From assembly GCF_011074885.1 (NCBI RefSeq), contig NC_054689.1, forward strand, positions 2,728,001-2,792,000: a stretch of 64,000 nucleotides of DNA, written 5' to 3'. Shown one piece after another: positions 38,794-48,891 of this stretch. Below the pieces are notes generated by a model. That model was given only the letters and a program-made list of their open reading frames with translations, was not told the origin of the DNA and did no database searches. The first letter of the stretch is position 1. Every line of letters starts with the position of its first letter. The position numbers and the translations under genes were made by a program. Origin of the DNA: Brettanomyces bruxellensis. Lineage: Eukaryota > Ascomycota > Pichiomycetes > Pichiales > Pichiaceae.

Positions 38794-39401
38794 TAATGTT
38801 TCCGAATGAAAAGATGGAAAATGCTCAGAATATTGGGATGACGACTAGTTGTGTGAAAATGTGAGGTCCGGAAAAGAAACACCGAAAATAGTTATATTTC
38901 CCAGCACTAAACAGCAGTCTGAACTCTTTCAGGCCAAAAGTTTGACAAACAATGCCTGCTTTGAGGTAAAAGGTCATCTTTCGGGTGAAATTTGCCATGT
39001 GCTTGGCATCACAAAAACCATGCCCCCAGCCGTACCGGTGTAAGGATGTGCATATACAAATTATTTCATCCCTCGAGTTCGAGGCCACTACAGAGGTGTA
39101 ACGTGATGCATAATAAAAAAAGGTAAAGAACCGAACAAAAAGAGGGAGCCAAATAAAAAAAAGGGTCATTGCAGAAATTGTAGACTGCGTAAGACAGGCA
39201 GAAAGTAAATTAGCGCCCCGGGGACAATAGGACAAAGGAAAATACCAAATCCAAGTATTTAAGCGCCTCAATTGCACATTGCAAGCAAATAACGTTCAGA
39301 CGATTGAGAAAGGACAAATTCAGAGATACAATTAAGCGCCATAATCCTGTTGAGCGTACATATTAAACATTACATATTCAATTTCTAGTCTTTGGCGAAA
39401 C
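38794..39401. other. COG7/RPN14 divergent promoter interval
   Basis: A 608 bp head-to-head region. Three AGCGCC words occur at 39211-39216, 39265-39270 and 39335-39340, two preceded by TTTAAGCGCC/ATTAAGCGCC. CTCGAGTTCGAGG at 39073-39085 is a near palindrome and not a tRNA. No extra gene seen. Confidence 0.5.
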
Positions 39402-40670
39402 ATGAAATTTCACACTGTAGACATTCAGGCAGATTTCCTGGCCGTTATAAATGATGCACTAAACGGCAAGATAGACGAGGAGACAATTTGGGTGAGAGTG
39501 GACGGCCGCTCCCTGCGCATTGCGGTTAAATCCGGTGCGGGTAGCGCAGGCTACAGGTGCGTGGAGGACCCGGCAGTCACGTTTGCGCAGGTTTCCGCGC
39601 GCAGGTTCGAGTTGGCGCTGGCGCCGGGCGCTGAGCGGGTCGTTTTGCGGCCACCAAAAGCGTACCTGTTTGCGGATGCGGATGCGGGCGCCAGCATAAA
39701 CTGCGTTGCGGTGAGCGCCGAGCATGCGGTTGCGGTCACGGGCGACAGTAATGGAACTTTATCTAGTTTCTCATTGGACCGCGATAGTGTGCGCTTGGCG
39801 CGCAGGTTGCGGCTGGCCGATGCGCACATGTCGGATGTGACGGCTGTTCTGATTTTCACAAGCGGGTCGGTGGCGCTCAGCGCAGGGCTCGATTACACGA
39901 TCAAGATTTGGTCGCTCGCTGACGGTTCATGTCCGCGCACCATGCGCGGTGCGCAGAAAGGGCGCATCACGGCAGTGTCATTAGTGGGGGCGCGCGGGCG
40001 CAACTTTGTCAGCGCGTCGCTGGACGGCTCCGCTTGCATCTGGGAGTGCGGATCCGCTCGGTGCGCGCATACGTTCCGCCGCGTGCGCAAACCACGGGAC
40101 CCAGTGCTAAGCTTGGCAGTGCAGGATTACCAGCCGGCAGCACCTGCGCCGGAAATTTCGCATTCGCCGGAGGATTCCGGACTATTCTTTGAGTGTGCCG
40201 GCAAGAGGCTCTTTTGCGGCCACGGGTCCGGCACGGTCACCGTGTGGGACTTGGGCAGGCGGGCATTTGCCGGGGAGGTGCAGGCCGCGGAGAGTGGTGA
40301 GGCAGACTCCCTGGGCGGGGTGAACGCGATTGCCGTCGCGGGCCGAGAAAGTATCGTGGTGGGGTTCGAAAAAAAGGCCGTGGTGAGGTGCTTTGACCTG
40401 GGGGCTTGCGGCGCGGGCGATAAAATATCTTCGCGACTAAGGTGGGAGGTGGCGATGGGCAATGCCGAGGGGGAGCAGGAAATCAAGAAACTTGAAATTT
40501 TAGGGGATACCGTGGTGTGCTTGAGCACGGATGAATTTGTAACATTGAATATTTCTGATGGAAGTGCAAATGAATATTTTGTGGGATACGATAGCGTGTT
40601 GAACGATTTCTCAATATCAGGGGGAAATATTTTTGCCTGTGGGAAGGAAGGATTACTTTTGGAGTACTGA
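39402..40670 (+). CDS. RPN14: RPN14, proteasome regulatory-particle chaperone
   Basis: A 422-residue WD40 protein (S. cerevisiae 417; human PAAF1). MKFHTVDIQADFLAVINDAL resembles the Rpn14 start. The strongest block is GLDYTIKIWSLADGSCPRTM then RGRNFVSASLDGSACIWECG, equivalent to the family's QDMQLKIWSVKDGSNPRT and RGRNVLSASLDGTIRLWECG. Rpn14 binds Rpt6 and assists assembly of the 19S base in the cytosol. The N-terminal half is unusually Ala/Arg-rich with GC-rich codons, while the 3' end of the gene is AT-rich. Relative to COG7 it is inverted compared with S. cerevisiae. Confidence 0.93.
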   Translation: MKFHTVDIQADFLAVINDALNGKIDEETIWVRVDGRSLRIAVKSGAGSAGYRCVEDPAVTFAQVSARRFELALAPGAERVVLRPPKAYLFADADAGASINCVAVSAEHAVAVTGDSNGTLSSFSLDRDSVRLARRLRLADAHMSDVTAVLIFTSGSVALSAGLDYTIKIWSLADGSCPRTMRGAQKGRITAVSLVGARGRNFVSASLDGSACIWECGSARCAHTFRRVRKPRDPVLSLAVQDYQPAAPAPEISHSPEDSGLFFECAGKRLFCGHGSGTVTVWDLGRRAFAGEVQAAESGEADSLGGVNAIAVAGRESIVVGFEKKAVVRCFDLGACGAGDKISSRLRWEVAMGNAEGEQEIKKLEILGDTVVCLSTDEFVTLNISDGSANEYFVGYDSVLNDFSISGGNIFACGKEGLLLEY

Positions 40671-41016
40671 GTTTTTTAAAATTGAATATGGGTTGGGATC
40701 TAGCATCATAAATGATCGAAAAATATATAAAATGATGGAGATTGTGAAGTGCAAGATAAGAAGTGAAGCAATATGAAGTAGCAAAATAATGAAAAATAAA
40801 ATGATCGTGAATAATAAGCAAGATAATAAAAATAGGCAACACAGCAATAGAACATGTAGAATACAAGCTACAATGAAATCAGTGATGATTCAAGAAACGG
40901 AAAATACTAGAAATTTGAAATTAGAACTAGAGCTGTTAAAATACATTATAATCTGATAATGTGAATCTGATACGATTGACTACAGAGTTGAAATATTGGA
41001 AAAAGTCCTGATATAA

Positions 41017-41100
41017 TTGTTGATATAATTGTTGATATAATGTTGATATAATTGTTGATATAATGTTGATATAATGTTGATATCATTGTTGATAATTGGT
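41017..41100. repeat. TTGATATAAT(TG) short tandem repeat
   Basis: About seven units alternating GTTGATATAATT and GTTGATATAAT, degrading at both ends (TTGATATCATT, TTGATAATTGG). Very AT-rich and unlikely to code. Confidence 0.85.
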
Positions 41101-42000
41101 GATATAATTATTGATAGGATTACTGATACAACAGTGGAATAAACATACAAAATTAAGAAAATGTATGGGCATGGAATACACTTTTTTAAATAGAGTTCTT
41201 TAAATAAGATTAGCGCCAACAATCCCAAATATTGTAAAGACAACTATAGGCTAGACACAATAGTGATATGAGTATTAAAAAGGTAAAGCAGATAAAAATT
41301 GCAAAAACACGTAATTGAAATGAGCAGCGAAAAGGCATCATCAATAAAATTTAGGAATCATAAAAAAGGATTCCAAGTACTCAGCTGTGTTTCATAAGGA
41401 TATGAAGATGGATTTTGTGACCATGATGTCTAAAGCAAGAGTTAACTAAGTGTGGATAAAAATAATTAATATGGGTAGATAATGCAGGATAAAGGGAAAA
41501 AATTCAAGGGACCGGAAAGGCATTTTTATTTTCATGCACCCTATTGCAGATAATAAGAACAATCAAACATGACACAGGGTCATCTACTACATAGATGATG
41601 GAAACAATACATGGGAGAAATTAAAGAATATGCAGGCGATATTAAACATGAAAAGCAATAAAATAATTTTTAGCGCGATTATGTTGAACAATAAGCCAAA
41701 CATAAAGAGGAATTATTTAGATAAGTAGACAATACAGCCAAACACAATGTGAGATGAGACAGGAAAGACAATATAGATGTGAAGGGAGTGGGGAGGAACA
41801 AAGAAAGGGAACAACGGTTTTCTTTTGAATGATTACAGAAATAAAAATGAGGAGGGGTGTAAAGGAAACAAATGGCACTAAAAAGATTCAAGAGAGGAAG
41901 AAATCAAACGCAAAGAATTAAAAGGAGAGAAGTAGGCAATATATTAAAAGGAAGAAAGTTAACGAATAGACGCCGAGGAGAGTAAGAGAATACGGTGTAA

Positions 42001-42240
42001 GCGAGTAAAGAATAAGCGAGTAAAGAATAAGAGAATAAAGAGCAAGGGAATAAAGAGTAAGCAAATAAGAAGTAAGCAAATAAGAAGTAAGCAAATAAGA
42101 AGTAAGCAAATAAGAAGTAAGCAAATAAGAAGTAAGCAAATAAGAAGTAAGCAAATAAGAAGTAAGCAAATAAGAAGTAAGCAAATAAGAAGTAAGCAAA
42201 TAAGAAGTAAGCAAATAAAAAGTAAGCAAATAAAAAGTAA
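42001..42240. repeat. 15 bp array, 16 copies (GCAAATAAGAAGTAA)
   Basis: Sixteen contiguous 15 bp units fill 240 bp. The first four are divergent (GCGAGTAAAGAATAA, GAGAATAAAGAGCAA and similar), ten are identical GCAAATAAGAAGTAA and the last two are GCAAATAAAAAGTAA. Homogeneous in the centre and diverged at the edges, as expected from unequal exchange or slippage. Confidence 0.95.
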
Positions 42241-42888
42241 AGAGAATAAAGAATCACCAAAATCAAGGCAAGTACAAATCATTTAATATCAAATAATACA
42301 TTCAATTGTATTCATCAATTATTTAGACAAGCACATATCTAGTATAACAATAATAAAAGTGACAATATCATATCAATAACGAACGCAAGTTGGTATTTTA
42401 ATATACAGATCAACTCTGGCAGAGCCACCCCAGAATAGGAAATTACGCATTCGCTAGGACGCGAGGAGGTGAGCAATGCGGAAAGTCATAGAGCAGGAAA
42501 GGAAGGTGTGCAAAGAAGGATAGGGAAAAGATAAAGATGAAGGATGAAAACAAACAAACAAATAGAGAGTAAGAACAAAAAGAGGGGAGAAAAACAAGAA
42601 AGATGGAAAGGCAAAAACGGTTAATTAATGAATGAACTAATTAACAAACTAATTAATTAATCATTAATCAATGAATGACAATCAAAATCAATGAGTTAAC
42701 TACTTAATTAACCATTAATAAATCAAAATCAATCAAAATCAACAACCACAAATATTATCAACAATATCATCTACACCTGCCAATACGAGTGAAAGGCACA
42801 GGTAAACAACAAAGGGCAAAAGGAAGGCAAAGGGAGAGACGAAAAATTACGTCTCAGCAAAAGAGGAAAAAAATTTAATTTTTTCCCC

Positions 42889-44541
42889 CTAATTGCCCTT
42901 CTGGCCCATGTTGAGCGGAGGGAGCGAAATGTTGTTGATGGGAGGAAGAGGCACCTGGCTCTGCTGAGAAGCACTTTGTTGCAGTTGCTGGAAGTCATAG
43001 CTGTGCAAATAGCCCATATTCTGGGCCTGGCCGTTTCCCTGGTTGCCCTGCTGCAGGTCCTGGCCGTTTCCCTGGTTGCCGCCCTGGTTGCCATTCTGGT
43101 TTCCACCCTGCTGCTGCTGGCCATTGGAGTCAAGCTGCATGTACATCTGCTGGAGTGACTGTGGAGACGTGGCCTGCTGTTGCTGCTGCTGGCCCGACGA
43201 GTACCGCATGGCGTTCTGCGGCTGCCCGAAGAGGCCCTGGTAGCCCGCCTGGTCGTTCACGGCACTCTGCTGCATGTTCTGCGTCAAGCTAGGCGACTTC
43301 GACACGCTGGCCGACCCCGGCGAGTAGCTGAGCGAGTTCTGGCTCGTGTTCTGCCCGGCGCCCGCCTGCTGTGCCTGCTGAACCTGCTGGACCTGCTGGG
43401 CCTGCTGCACAGCCTGGTTGCCCTGGTGCGACACGGACCCGTTGCCCATTCCCGGGTAGAGGTCCTCGGCCTTGTAAAGTTGCTGCGACGCGTTGCCATG
43501 GTGATTTTGTTGCTGCGAGGCGGCTGCGGCAACTGCGGCCTGCTGCTGCGGAAGGAGCACGACCTGCTGCAATCCCATCATGCCCTGCTGGTAGTACATA
43601 GGTGCGCCTGCACCGGAGGCCGCCTGCTGCGGCGATCCCTGCGACACCTGCTGCGGCGACTGCAACCACTGGAACTGCTGCTGCGCCTGCTGCTGCGGGT
43701 TCTGCGCAGCGCCCTGGCCCAAGTCCGCGTAGAACTGGTTGCCACCCAATGCGAACGCGAACGGCTGCTGCGACGCGTACTGGCTGTACGAGATACCCGG
43801 CGCGATGCCCTGCGCGGGTCCCGCAGCGCCGGAATTGCCTGCGCCAGGTGCACCTGCCGGCATGCCACCCGCCAGCATCCCTGCGCCAGCCAGCGCGTTG
43901 TGCTTGCCCGTAAGCAAAAGCCCGTGCGGACCCGTTGGCGCACCCCGCTTCTTCGCATTCTTTAGCATCTTAAGCTGCATCTTTGCAAGGCAGTGCGGAC
44001 ATTTTTTCTTGCTGTTTCTCTTCGGAGTGTATTTGTAGTTTGGATACTTCTCCGCGTGCCTTTTTTTCTCCTCCTCCGCCTGCTTTACCCAGTATGCCTT
44101 CTCTTCCGGCGGTAAGTTCCTCCACCTGCGGCCCAACTCCTTCGAAACCTCCGGGTTTGTCCGGATTTTGCCGCCTTCTTCCAGTAATTCCTGGTGATGC
44201 TTCTGCCGGAACAAAATAAACGCGTTTCTTGGCCGGGGGATCCGATTAGGGTCCTTCTTCCGGCACGTGCACTTCATCAAGAGCCTTGCGTTCAAGTCTG
44301 GATCATCTGTAGGGCCAGAAACAAGCCTGCTTTTTCTCTTGCGGCCGACGCGACCGGCCTTTTTCTTCTGCGCGCCGCCCATCTGCGCGATGGCGCCGTT
44401 GTTTGGCGCTGCAGCGCCATTCTGCGCACCCAGCTGCGATGCCATGCCGCCCATCCCGGAGGCCGTGACGGGGATTGCCGCTATATACGGGTATTGGTTC
44501 ATTGCCGATGATCCGGGTCCACTGTTGTTCAGGTTCATCAT
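42889..44541 (-). CDS. HMG-box regulator, ROX1/RFG1-like, Gln-rich
   Basis: Using the first ATG (44541), a 550-residue protein. A basic KKKAGRVGRKRKSR and CTCRKKDPN precede a canonical HMG box near residues 98-170 (RPRNAFILFRQKHHQELLEE, ELGRRWRNLPPEEKAYWVKQ, KYPNYKYTPKR), followed by CPHC. The remainder is Gln/Ala/Gly/Asn-rich with GNQGNGQ-type repeats, resembling an activation or repression domain. Rox1 represses hypoxic genes in S. cerevisiae and Rfg1 filamentation genes in Candida; the box resembles these, but orthology is unproven. Upstream, 44 codons remain open without an ATG and encode an (Ala/Thr-Gln)n run from a TTGCGT hexamer repeat. It is convergent with RPN14. Confidence 0.85.
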   Translation of the reverse strand: MMNLNNSGPGSSAMNQYPYIAAIPVTASGMGGMASQLGAQNGAAAPNNGAIAQMGGAQKKKAGRVGRKRKSRLVSGPTDDPDLNARLLMKCTCRKKDPNRIPRPRNAFILFRQKHHQELLEEGGKIRTNPEVSKELGRRWRNLPPEEKAYWVKQAEEEKKRHAEKYPNYKYTPKRNSKKKCPHCLAKMQLKMLKNAKKRGAPTGPHGLLLTGKHNALAGAGMLAGGMPAGAPGAGNSGAAGPAQGIAPGISYSQYASQQPFAFALGGNQFYADLGQGAAQNPQQQAQQQFQWLQSPQQVSQGSPQQAASGAGAPMYYQQGMMGLQQVVLLPQQQAAVAAAASQQQNHHGNASQQLYKAEDLYPGMGNGSVSHQGNQAVQQAQQVQQVQQAQQAGAGQNTSQNSLSYSPGSASVSKSPSLTQNMQQSAVNDQAGYQGLFGQPQNAMRYSSGQQQQQQATSPQSLQQMYMQLDSNGQQQQGGNQNGNQGGNQGNGQDLQQGNQGNGQAQNMGYLHSYDFQQLQQSASQQSQVPLPPINNISLPPLNMGQKGN

Positions 44542-47291
44542 CCTTGTGTAATTTCCTTTTTGGTTCGCCCCAGTTTCCGCTTGCGTTTGCGTTTGCGTTT
44601 GCGTTTGCGCTTGCGCTTCCACTTTTTCGCTTCGAACTTTATTCGTGCTCGTCGTTTTTGCAAACGTAAACAATCAAAAGTGTCAACAGATAGAAAATGT
44701 GCGAGAGAGCAAAAAAAAAAAGTTTTTTTTTTTTTTTTTTCTGTGCTGCCTGCTATCCGCTTAAACTCTGTAAATGAAAAATAATAGACAATATGCCGAA
44801 TACAATGTGCTCAACTCTACTGTCAATAAAAACTGATCAAAATCAACTGCAAAACTGTATCGATGCTCTCGAACTGATTGGATCGGTGAAGTTGAAGATG
44901 GGTTTAGCCTAGGATGATGTGTATAGTAATAGCAGAAAGTAAAAATGAAAAAAAAAAGATGAATGGAGTGAAACAAAACAAGAAGAGTGCTGAGAAAAAT
45001 ACAAATGAAGGACAGAAGAAGAAAATTTGTGAAAGGAGAAATATAAAGAGATAAATAGAATCGGCCAACTGAGATAATGGCGTAATTTTTCTCAAAACCT
45101 AAGAAAACAAAGCTAGGCTTTGGGTCGTGTCGAAAACCGTTGAATGAGAATGGCCAACCTAGACGCGGTTAAACAATGCCGAATAATGGGAGCCGTCCCG
45201 TCGGATATCTCGACACGTACAAAGCAGAAAATTGATGTTGGCAAAAAAAATTTTTTTGCATTCGAAAACTGACCAATTGCCATTCTTCTGGCTTTTCCTA
45301 ATCCGGCTTGCCCGCGTCTAATCGAATGACAAACAAACAATTCACAATAAAAATATCACCACTTGTACAATATATTTTTCAAACGATTGGCCGATGTTGC
45401 CTTTATTCTAAGAAAAACGGAAGAAAAAAAAACGCCGAAAATAGTTCCGTTACTTTGTTTTCCTACTTGACTTCGTTATTATTTCTTAAGCCACATATAT
45501 TATCTATCTATTCAGTTCTTTTCATGCTAAATATGTCATCACTTTGTATTATATTTTTCTCACTTCCCCTACATGCTTGTATGATAATACCCCTTATTCA
45601 AGGTACCAGACCCATTTCATCTTATTAACTTCTTCGATGCAACCTTGGCGCCAAGTTCGTACAATACTTTGCACCACAAATGACTGCCTCAAAAAACAAA
45701 GGCAAAAAAATTGCTTATTGACGCACATATCCATCTGGTTTCATTATTTGTTGGAGCGCTTTTCAATTTTTTATTACAATTCTTCTTGTTTCCTTCGGGA
45801 ATTTGTTTGTGACTCGTACGGCAATACTAAGCAGTAGTCTGTATTGCAAACGCCATTCCAGGTATTATTCTTTTTTATCTCGGATTGTGTGCTTTAACTA
45901 AGGTCATATTAGCTTATCTATTGAATTGACGCATTCGATAAATCACGAATACTATAGCGAAAGAATCATCAGCGAAGAGAATTCGGCCTGGGTTACATTC
46001 CTGCTTTACGGTAAAAACTGCTTCTGTTAGATTAACCGACTATTCTACTTAAGTATGCTTTACAGCTTCCATTAGTGAAAGATACATTCATTTTATTTCT
46101 TTTTAGTCTCACATCTACTCTTCAGATGGACCCTGAATCCAGTTTCTTCTTTAACACTAAAAGATGCTCAATCACCAAATGCCGACAATACGCATTTTCA
46201 TCACTGGAACCTGTGTCGATCCCAGATCTATTATCACTTCAACAATAACCTGCTTTTAATATATTTTTTTTTCTGATTACTGAATAAGCTGGATCTCCAC
46301 GAGGGATATTCAATAATTTTTCATTGTTGCTTCTCCTCGCAAAATTCACTGGGTTTACGGATGTATCATGGTGAAAGTGTTAAAGAACGGAGAAATTAAA
46401 GGGCCGCGGGTTTAGGTATCGACACTATCGACGCGTCGCTCAACGTCTCTTCGGAGAACATTCCAACGCGGACCATAAAAGAGCGCGCGCAACGTCCTGT
46501 GATGATACACCTCGCACCTCTATCAAGACAATAGGAGAGCTATCACTAAAAGCGTGATGGGCACCAAAGCGAAGGGTCCCGCGGTATTCTTGCATTGTTT
46601 GTGGAGTTTATTTGGATTTACCAGGGCCGTGATATTTATACATGAACAAATCGGGAAATGAATATTGCTTGATTTAGCGAATCAATAATTTGGTACTGCC
46701 TGATTCAGGAGTGCGGCGGTTCAACCAAGAAATTTCAGCGTGTTCGCATTGTTCAAAGTAAAAAGTTTGTTTATTTGCAATGTTTTCATGATCGGCTGTA
46801 TGAATTTCAGGTGGATGTTTTGGGCGACTAATCGGCAAGATGATCTTTGCAGTAAGCTTTTTCCATTCATTAGGTTTCGATTCCGATTTCATTTTCGTAG
46901 TCTTCTGACAAGCTTCTCTTTTTTTGGTTTTCGGTGTTTCCCTCCAGCTTTTCATTTTGACTTAATTTGACTTTTTTTCCCTAAGTCAACATAGCACATT
47001 TTCGTTTTCTCGTTTTCATACTTTCCTACACTTCTGCTCTATTCACTTCTTCTCAAAGATTTGATATATTCCACCAACTAACAACAAACTACCAACACAC
47101 CGACCAACTAAAAGTCAGTTCCATTCATTCGAATACACCGACTTCTATTCATTCCTTTTTCAAACGTCTAACTGAGCTGGATACTATTTTTAACAACGCG
47201 CTTTTCCCGGTTGCACAAACTTAAAAAGTTACACATCACTATTAGTACTGCAAGACACTTCTAGTCAGCCTTTAAACAAACACGATACCAG
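44542..47291. other. 2.75 kb upstream region between HMG gene and cell-wall gene
   Basis: A head-to-head interval. Notable items are the TTGCGT hexamer repeat (44579-44610), an A12 run and T18 run (44710-44738), AACAAT words (44667, 45173, 45334) that could be HMG targets, a CTTGGCGCCAAG palindrome (45644-45655), and a GC-rich island at 46400-46590 with several CGCGG words. It ends in a pyrimidine-rich leader before 47292. A 93-codon minus frame at 46674-46955 has no recognisable character. No tRNA or snoRNA is supported. Confidence 0.5.
44579..44620. repeat. TTGCGT hexamer repeat before the HMG gene
   Basis: Six to seven units of TTGCGT/TTGCGC on the + strand (CAAACG on the coding strand), immediately upstream of the HMG-gene ATG and in frame with it, so it would read Gln-Thr/Gln-Ala if translated. 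Confidence 0.85.
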
Positions 47292-48005
47292 ATGTTATTC
47301 AACAAACTAGCCCTTCCTTTGGTTGCAGCTGCCCAACTTGCAGCTGCTGATGAAGATTCAACCAGTACCATCACCATGACGACCACCTTTACACTTTTGA
47401 CACCTGAGCAGAGTTCTGCTCTTGTTGCCAGTGCCGCCAGTGCTGCATCTGTTGCTTCAGCTTCTTCAGAAGCTTCGGTTGCAAGTGCTGCAAGTGCAGC
47501 TAGTGCAGCCTCTGCTTTTTCCGTTGCAAGTGCAGCCTCTGTTGCCAGTGAAGCATCTGCAGCATCTGCAGCATCCGCTTATTCTGCAGCAAGTGCAGCT
47601 AGTGTTGCTAGTGCAGCATCCGCAGCCTCAGCTGCAACGGTGTCTCTTCAACAGGCAAGAGGTCTTTTGGCAGTTGCTTACGTCAGAAATTCGACTTCTG
47701 CATACTACGCTTCGACTAACTCGAGCACGCCTGCTGTTGAATCCTCCACGCACTATCTCAACACCACGAGCTCCCACTTCTACAACACCACATCCACATC
47801 TGTGCACAAGACCAAGTCATCCAAGATTTCGACAACCTCGGAATTCTCGGAGAGCTCATCTTCATCATCATCATCTTCTCTCACCATTCCAGAGACAACA
47901 TCCTCATCACAGTCCTCGTCGAGTTCTGCAGCTGCTGCATACGCTGCTGCATTAAACGGTGCGGGTCTTGGTGCTGCAGGTCTTGTTTTGGCCGCCATCC
48001 TATAA
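47292..48005 (+). CDS. Ser/Ala-repeat GPI-type cell-wall protein
   Basis: A 237-residue secretory protein. A signal peptide (MLFNKLALPLVAAAQLAAA) is followed by an acidic ADEDST. From about 46 to 118 there is a run of Ala-Ser-Ala tripeptide-like repeats (ASAASVAS) with little else, then a Ser/Thr-rich part with several N-glycosylation sequons (NST, NSS, NTT twice) and a poly-Ser tract. The C-terminus AALNGAGLGAAGLVLAAIL looks like a GPI-attachment signal (Asn-Gly omega site plus hydrophobic tail). Yeast cell-wall mannoproteins have this build; no specific family is recognised. The long upstream region fits a heavily regulated surface gene. Confidence 0.88.
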   Translation: MLFNKLALPLVAAAQLAAADEDSTSTITMTTTFTLLTPEQSSALVASAASAASVASASSEASVASAASAASAASAFSVASAASVASEASAASAASAYSAASAASVASAASAASAATVSLQQARGLLAVAYVRNSTSAYYASTNSSTPAVESSTHYLNTTSSHFYNTTSTSVHKTKSSKISTTSEFSESSSSSSSSSLTIPETTSSSQSSSSSAAAAYAAALNGAGLGAAGLVLAAIL

Positions 48006-48891
48006 TCGGCTCGAAAAGTTTCCTTGCAGGTAACAACTTGTGCCAAGTTATTTTTTTTCCCTCAATCCAACTGCCGTTTGCACATTGCAGAGCTGTTTTG
48101 AACATGCCTGCCAGTGCTGACTATTTCACTCCTTTAAGGTACTCGTTATCGTTATTTGCTTTGCAATAAGTCTTTTTTTTCCCCCCTCCCACCCATTCTC
48201 GATGCTACGTTTTGATGGCGGGTATTTTTGCTTCGTTTACTTCTGATACTTCGGCTGCTGGGGATCTTGCTTCCCATCTCGCTAAGGAGATAATTCTTTG
48301 GGTTGCTTGAAGGTTTTTGTGTTGGAACTCCAGCAGTGTTGCAACGCGCTCGCTATCTTACTTTTTTTATATTTCTAACTTTTATGCTACTGCTTTATTG
48401 TGCTTCTTTCGTGTGTCTACTATTATCGTTGATATTCTACTATAACTGCTAATTACGTATGCGATGTAAGCCGTCATGTTACTCTGAAGGAGATTTCAAA
48501 ACGTTACCTTGGTTATCTTAGATGGGCTGAATAAACCGGGTAGTGCGGACATATAATACAAAGCATGTGCGATTTTGTCGAGAAGAAGGCAGAATAATTG
48601 AAATGAGACAATGTGAAAAGGAAACAATCATTCTGCCGTTTAAAGTGACCCGCAAGTACTGATGTGGACTCACCTGAAATTCGTTTTGCGTTCACAACCT
48701 TTTTAAATTTCAGCTTAACACTTCTCGCACCCCCTAAGTACAGTTAATACCGGAAATGGATGCCTAATTGGGAAAGACACACCCCCCCCCCCATTTTTTT
48801 TTTTTTTTTTTAATTTCTTTTTACCCCCGGATCTTTTCTCGCATTATTTGTATCTTATGTATGTATCTATCTATTAATGTACAGTGCACTA
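48006..48891. other. Cell-wall gene/RRP9 convergent gap
   Basis: A 0.9 kb gap without genes. It holds poly-T/C stretches, notably T9-C6 near 48174-48188 and a C11-A-T18 homopolymer pair at 48782-48811 that may be error-prone in sequencing. No tandem repeat of longer unit was seen, unlike other large convergent gaps here. Confidence 0.55.

Larger units (their letters stand above)
40671..42888. other. RPN14/HMG convergent gap, AG-rich and repetitive
   Basis: A 2.2 kb gene-free stretch, purine-rich on the + strand. It contains the TTGATATAA repeat (41017-41100), the 15 bp array (42001-42240), TTAGCGCC words (41210-41217, 41671-41677) and a TTAATTAA-rich palindromic zone (42619-42760). Long frames over the 15-mer array exist only because 15 is a multiple of three. 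Confidence 0.6.

Noticed and set aside
38985..39000. TTTGCCATG upstream of RPN14 as a PACE (Rpn4) site
   Set aside because: Matches only seven of nine positions of TTTGCCACC, and no such site was noticed upstream of POC4.
39065..39090. CTCGAGTTCGAGGCC as a possible tRNA T-arm
   Set aside because: No D arm, anticodon arm or acceptor stem on either strand; it is a short near-palindrome.
41904..42282. Three overlapping minus-strand frames of 103-120 codons (FAYFL/LLTSY repeats)
   Set aside because: They arise because a 15 bp array keeps all frames open; there is no non-repetitive coding sequence.
40671..42888. Centromere or replication-origin candidate in the AT-rich repeat gap
   Set aside because: Repeats and AT-richness alone are not evidence, and no inverted-repeat architecture or CDE-like elements were seen.
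46495..46600. GTGATGATA, a box C-like word, as a possible snoRNA
   Set aside because: No box D (CTGA) at suitable spacing and no terminal stem.
46674..46955. 93-codon minus-strand frame in the HMG/cell-wall interval
   Set aside because: Lys/Glu-rich translation of AT-rich DNA, no recognisable motif, and sits in the upstream region of the cell-wall gene.
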